A DNA stretch of 7,013 nucleotides, taken from NCBI GenBank assembly GCA_023435855.1, contig JAEZLG010000287.1:1-7013 (forward strand), read 5' to 3'. Each line of letters begins with the position of its first letter. Within the stretch, counting starts at the first letter, position 1. This DNA comes from Bacillota bacterium (GTDB lineage Bacteria > Bacillota > Clostridia > Christensenellales > CAG-138). Under the pieces are notes generated by a model that made no database searches, was not told where the DNA came from, and saw only the letters and a list, made by a program, of their open reading frames with translations. The position numbers and the translations under genes are program-made. This document shows positions 6,701 through 7,013 of this stretch, piece after piece.

Positions 6701-7013
6701 AGTAGGCACATTCATCGTCTCCTTGCCGTTAGGTGCAAGGGAGTGTAAGCGCACTGCGTATGTTTCGCTACCAAAAAGTGCCAAAGCTCCTCCGGAATAA
6801 GCGGGCAGCACTTCGGAAACGCCTTCAACGTTTCGGACTGTATCTATATCGTCCTCGGTAAAACCGCCTGTCGAGAGTATGCGGATATCCATAAACCGCG
6901 TATCCGAAAAATAGGTTTGCGCAGTAAGCCGCATATCGGCCCCGATGGACCTAAGGCCCGCGAAAAACGAAATGCCCAGCATGGTGATAACCACGATGGA
7001 AAAATAACGCCCA
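3704..7013 (-). CDS. FtsX-like ABC transporter permease with long extracytoplasmic coiled coil (N-terminus outside window)
   Basis: The frame is open to the right edge; the GTG at 6994 lies inside the first membrane helix (frame reads GRYFSIVVITMLG), so the start is beyond the window. Numbering from that GTG, 1096 residues are visible. Residues 15-225 are the first MacB-like extracytoplasmic domain. Residues 228-538 are a coiled-coil hairpin rich in Glu, Lys, Ala and Asp. IPEWYVLDQDENLGF (540-554) follows, a block I associate with this large-permease family. The first FtsX domain has helices near 570-587, 615-638 and 661-683, with the coupling motif QIGTLKSLGYS at 597-607. A helix at 736-756 leads to the second extracytoplasmic domain (757-960). 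The second FtsX domain has helices near 967-986, 1020-1041 and 1061-1080, with ELATLKVLGF at 997-1006. This type VII-like architecture implies an ABC ATPase partner, probably just upstream off the window. Substrate unknown; lipids, peptides or cell-wall hydrolase control are all possible. No frameshift is seen. Confidence 0.9.
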   Translation of the reverse strand, partial: GRYFSIVVITMLGISFFAGLRSIGADMRLTAQTYFSDTRFMDIRILSTGGFTEDDIDTVRNVEGVSEVLPAYSGGALALFGSETYAVRLHSLAPNGKETMNVPTLLEGRMPQKSGECLMDPHFMVKTDIHVGDTVQFTAGDGEELMDIIHTDSFTVVGIAKSPLYISFDRGASTVGSGATDAYCFIPFSDFAYSVYTELNLAVEKDISLDRYSAAYEELLSPIEDTLEIAGIGRSKIRYSEIVSDGEKEIADAKKEVADAERELADAKQELLDARVELNDGWAEYREGKTNFENEIADAKAKLRKGRRQYEEGLKEYEAGLLEYEISMQDVALQLNDAERQLRRGTAQYQSGLAAYEEAAEYQSALNAALGSGETPDTPAAIGVLAPAAEAIDPQLASALYAYSAGYISYDQVSQAVNGFQVSLAQNKQQLDAAKQELDRGTAQLNAARQEANAQLSEAKQKLDEAKQELDEAKETLAKNERKLIKAEREGQTELDDAKEELFDGEKEYSDGNAEYVEKSAEATVELRDAKEEISDGEQALRDLKIPEWYVLDQDENLGFNSFEQDTERMDALSQVVPAVFFLVVALVVMTSMTRLVDSDRSQIGTLKSLGYSKVAIAMNYLLYAATASILGCALGALFGPVLFPRIVFDAYTIMYTLPELKIQYDFTLMVLSVLVAVLSAVLPAYLVCLKSLRSVPAELIRAQSPKPGKRILLERIPFLWKRVSFSEKVSLRNLFRYKKRLSMTVFGVAACTALMFTGFGLNDAIKLIIPKQFEELQLYDMKIALNKDLSDADFRRLYKALQEEPDIALSAPIAQKNMDVTENGAIVTAVLTSPLSQEAFNEVLCLRERESKTPLTVGDDGVIITEKLADILSVGIGDSFTAVDGDGQRFTFTVSGIAENYLAHYIYISPALYERVFREPAKENALLLRLLNTEGVTALSERLLNLDGVSAVTSSTLARSNMQKVMNAMNTIIWVLIISAAALVFVVLFSLNTINLEERSRELATLKVLGFYNKELAAYIYRENVWLTLLGIGAGLLMGVGLERYVLITTEVNMMMFSRDILPNTYLYSAILTLLFAMLVNLFMLGHFKKIDMVSSLKSVE
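5381..6313 (-). other. Coiled-coil hairpin insertion in the permease
   Basis: Residues 228-538 form two long heptad-bearing arms (about 228-360 and 415-538), rich in blocks such as AKQELDEAKETL, joined by a non-coiled tip (about 360-415) with Gly/Pro/Ala (GSGETPDTPAA). Several G-x-x-x-Y/L periodicities (EEGLKEYEAGLLEY, FDGEKEYSDG) resemble YhgE/Pip-like permeases. The arms should protrude outside the membrane. An 18-base identity (5601-5618 and 5697-5714), encoding AKQELD-type blocks on the - strand 32 residues apart, suggests growth by internal duplication. Confidence 0.75.

Noticed and set aside
6992..6994. GTG as the start codon of the permease
   Set aside because: It lies in the middle of the first transmembrane helix; in-frame codons continue to the window edge and extend the helix.

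Overview
The window reads as a piece of chromosome from a Gram-positive anaerobe of the Clostridia type (Bacillota). This is inferred from gene families, not from a marker gene. The evidence is a PepV/Sapep-type M20 dipeptidase, a very large FtsX-like permease with a long coiled-coil insertion, and a surface protein built of InlB/Listeria-Bacteroides repeats. GC content looks moderate, near half. There are no tRNAs, rRNAs, mobile elements or CRISPR arrays.

Layout from left to right: (1) the C-terminal ~185 residues of a PepV-like metallodipeptidase on the + strand, entering from the left edge and closed by a perfect 14-bp hairpin. (2) A 239-bp intergenic region with TGTAA direct repeats, a small dyad and a GNRA-capped hairpin, likely the promoter and leader of the next gene. 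(3) A complete 928-residue secreted, membrane-anchored surface protein on the + strand. It has a signal peptide, a short Thr/Pro stalk, nine InlB-like repeats of several subtypes, an EF-hand-like calcium loop, a long Pro/Thr stalk and three C-terminal transmembrane helices. (4) A 120-bp convergent intergenic region with a terminator able to work in both directions and an interleaved pair of inverted repeats. (5) On the - strand, almost all of a >1100-residue ABC-transporter permease (two FtsX domains, two extracytoplasmic domains, a ~310-residue coiled-coil hairpin) whose first residues lie beyond the right edge.

The three genes do not look like one operon: terminators separate them and the last is convergent. 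The two large ones both act at the cell envelope. The surface protein probably displays a repeat rod outside the membrane. The permease probably moves a substrate, or transmits force, across the envelope with an ATPase encoded outside the window. The least ordinary points are the sortase-independent three-helix anchor with its cytoplasmic loop, the mosaic repeat array with a single calcium-loop insertion, and a strong G-quadruplex motif on the template strand of the surface-protein gene. I found no clear sign of a wholly new system.
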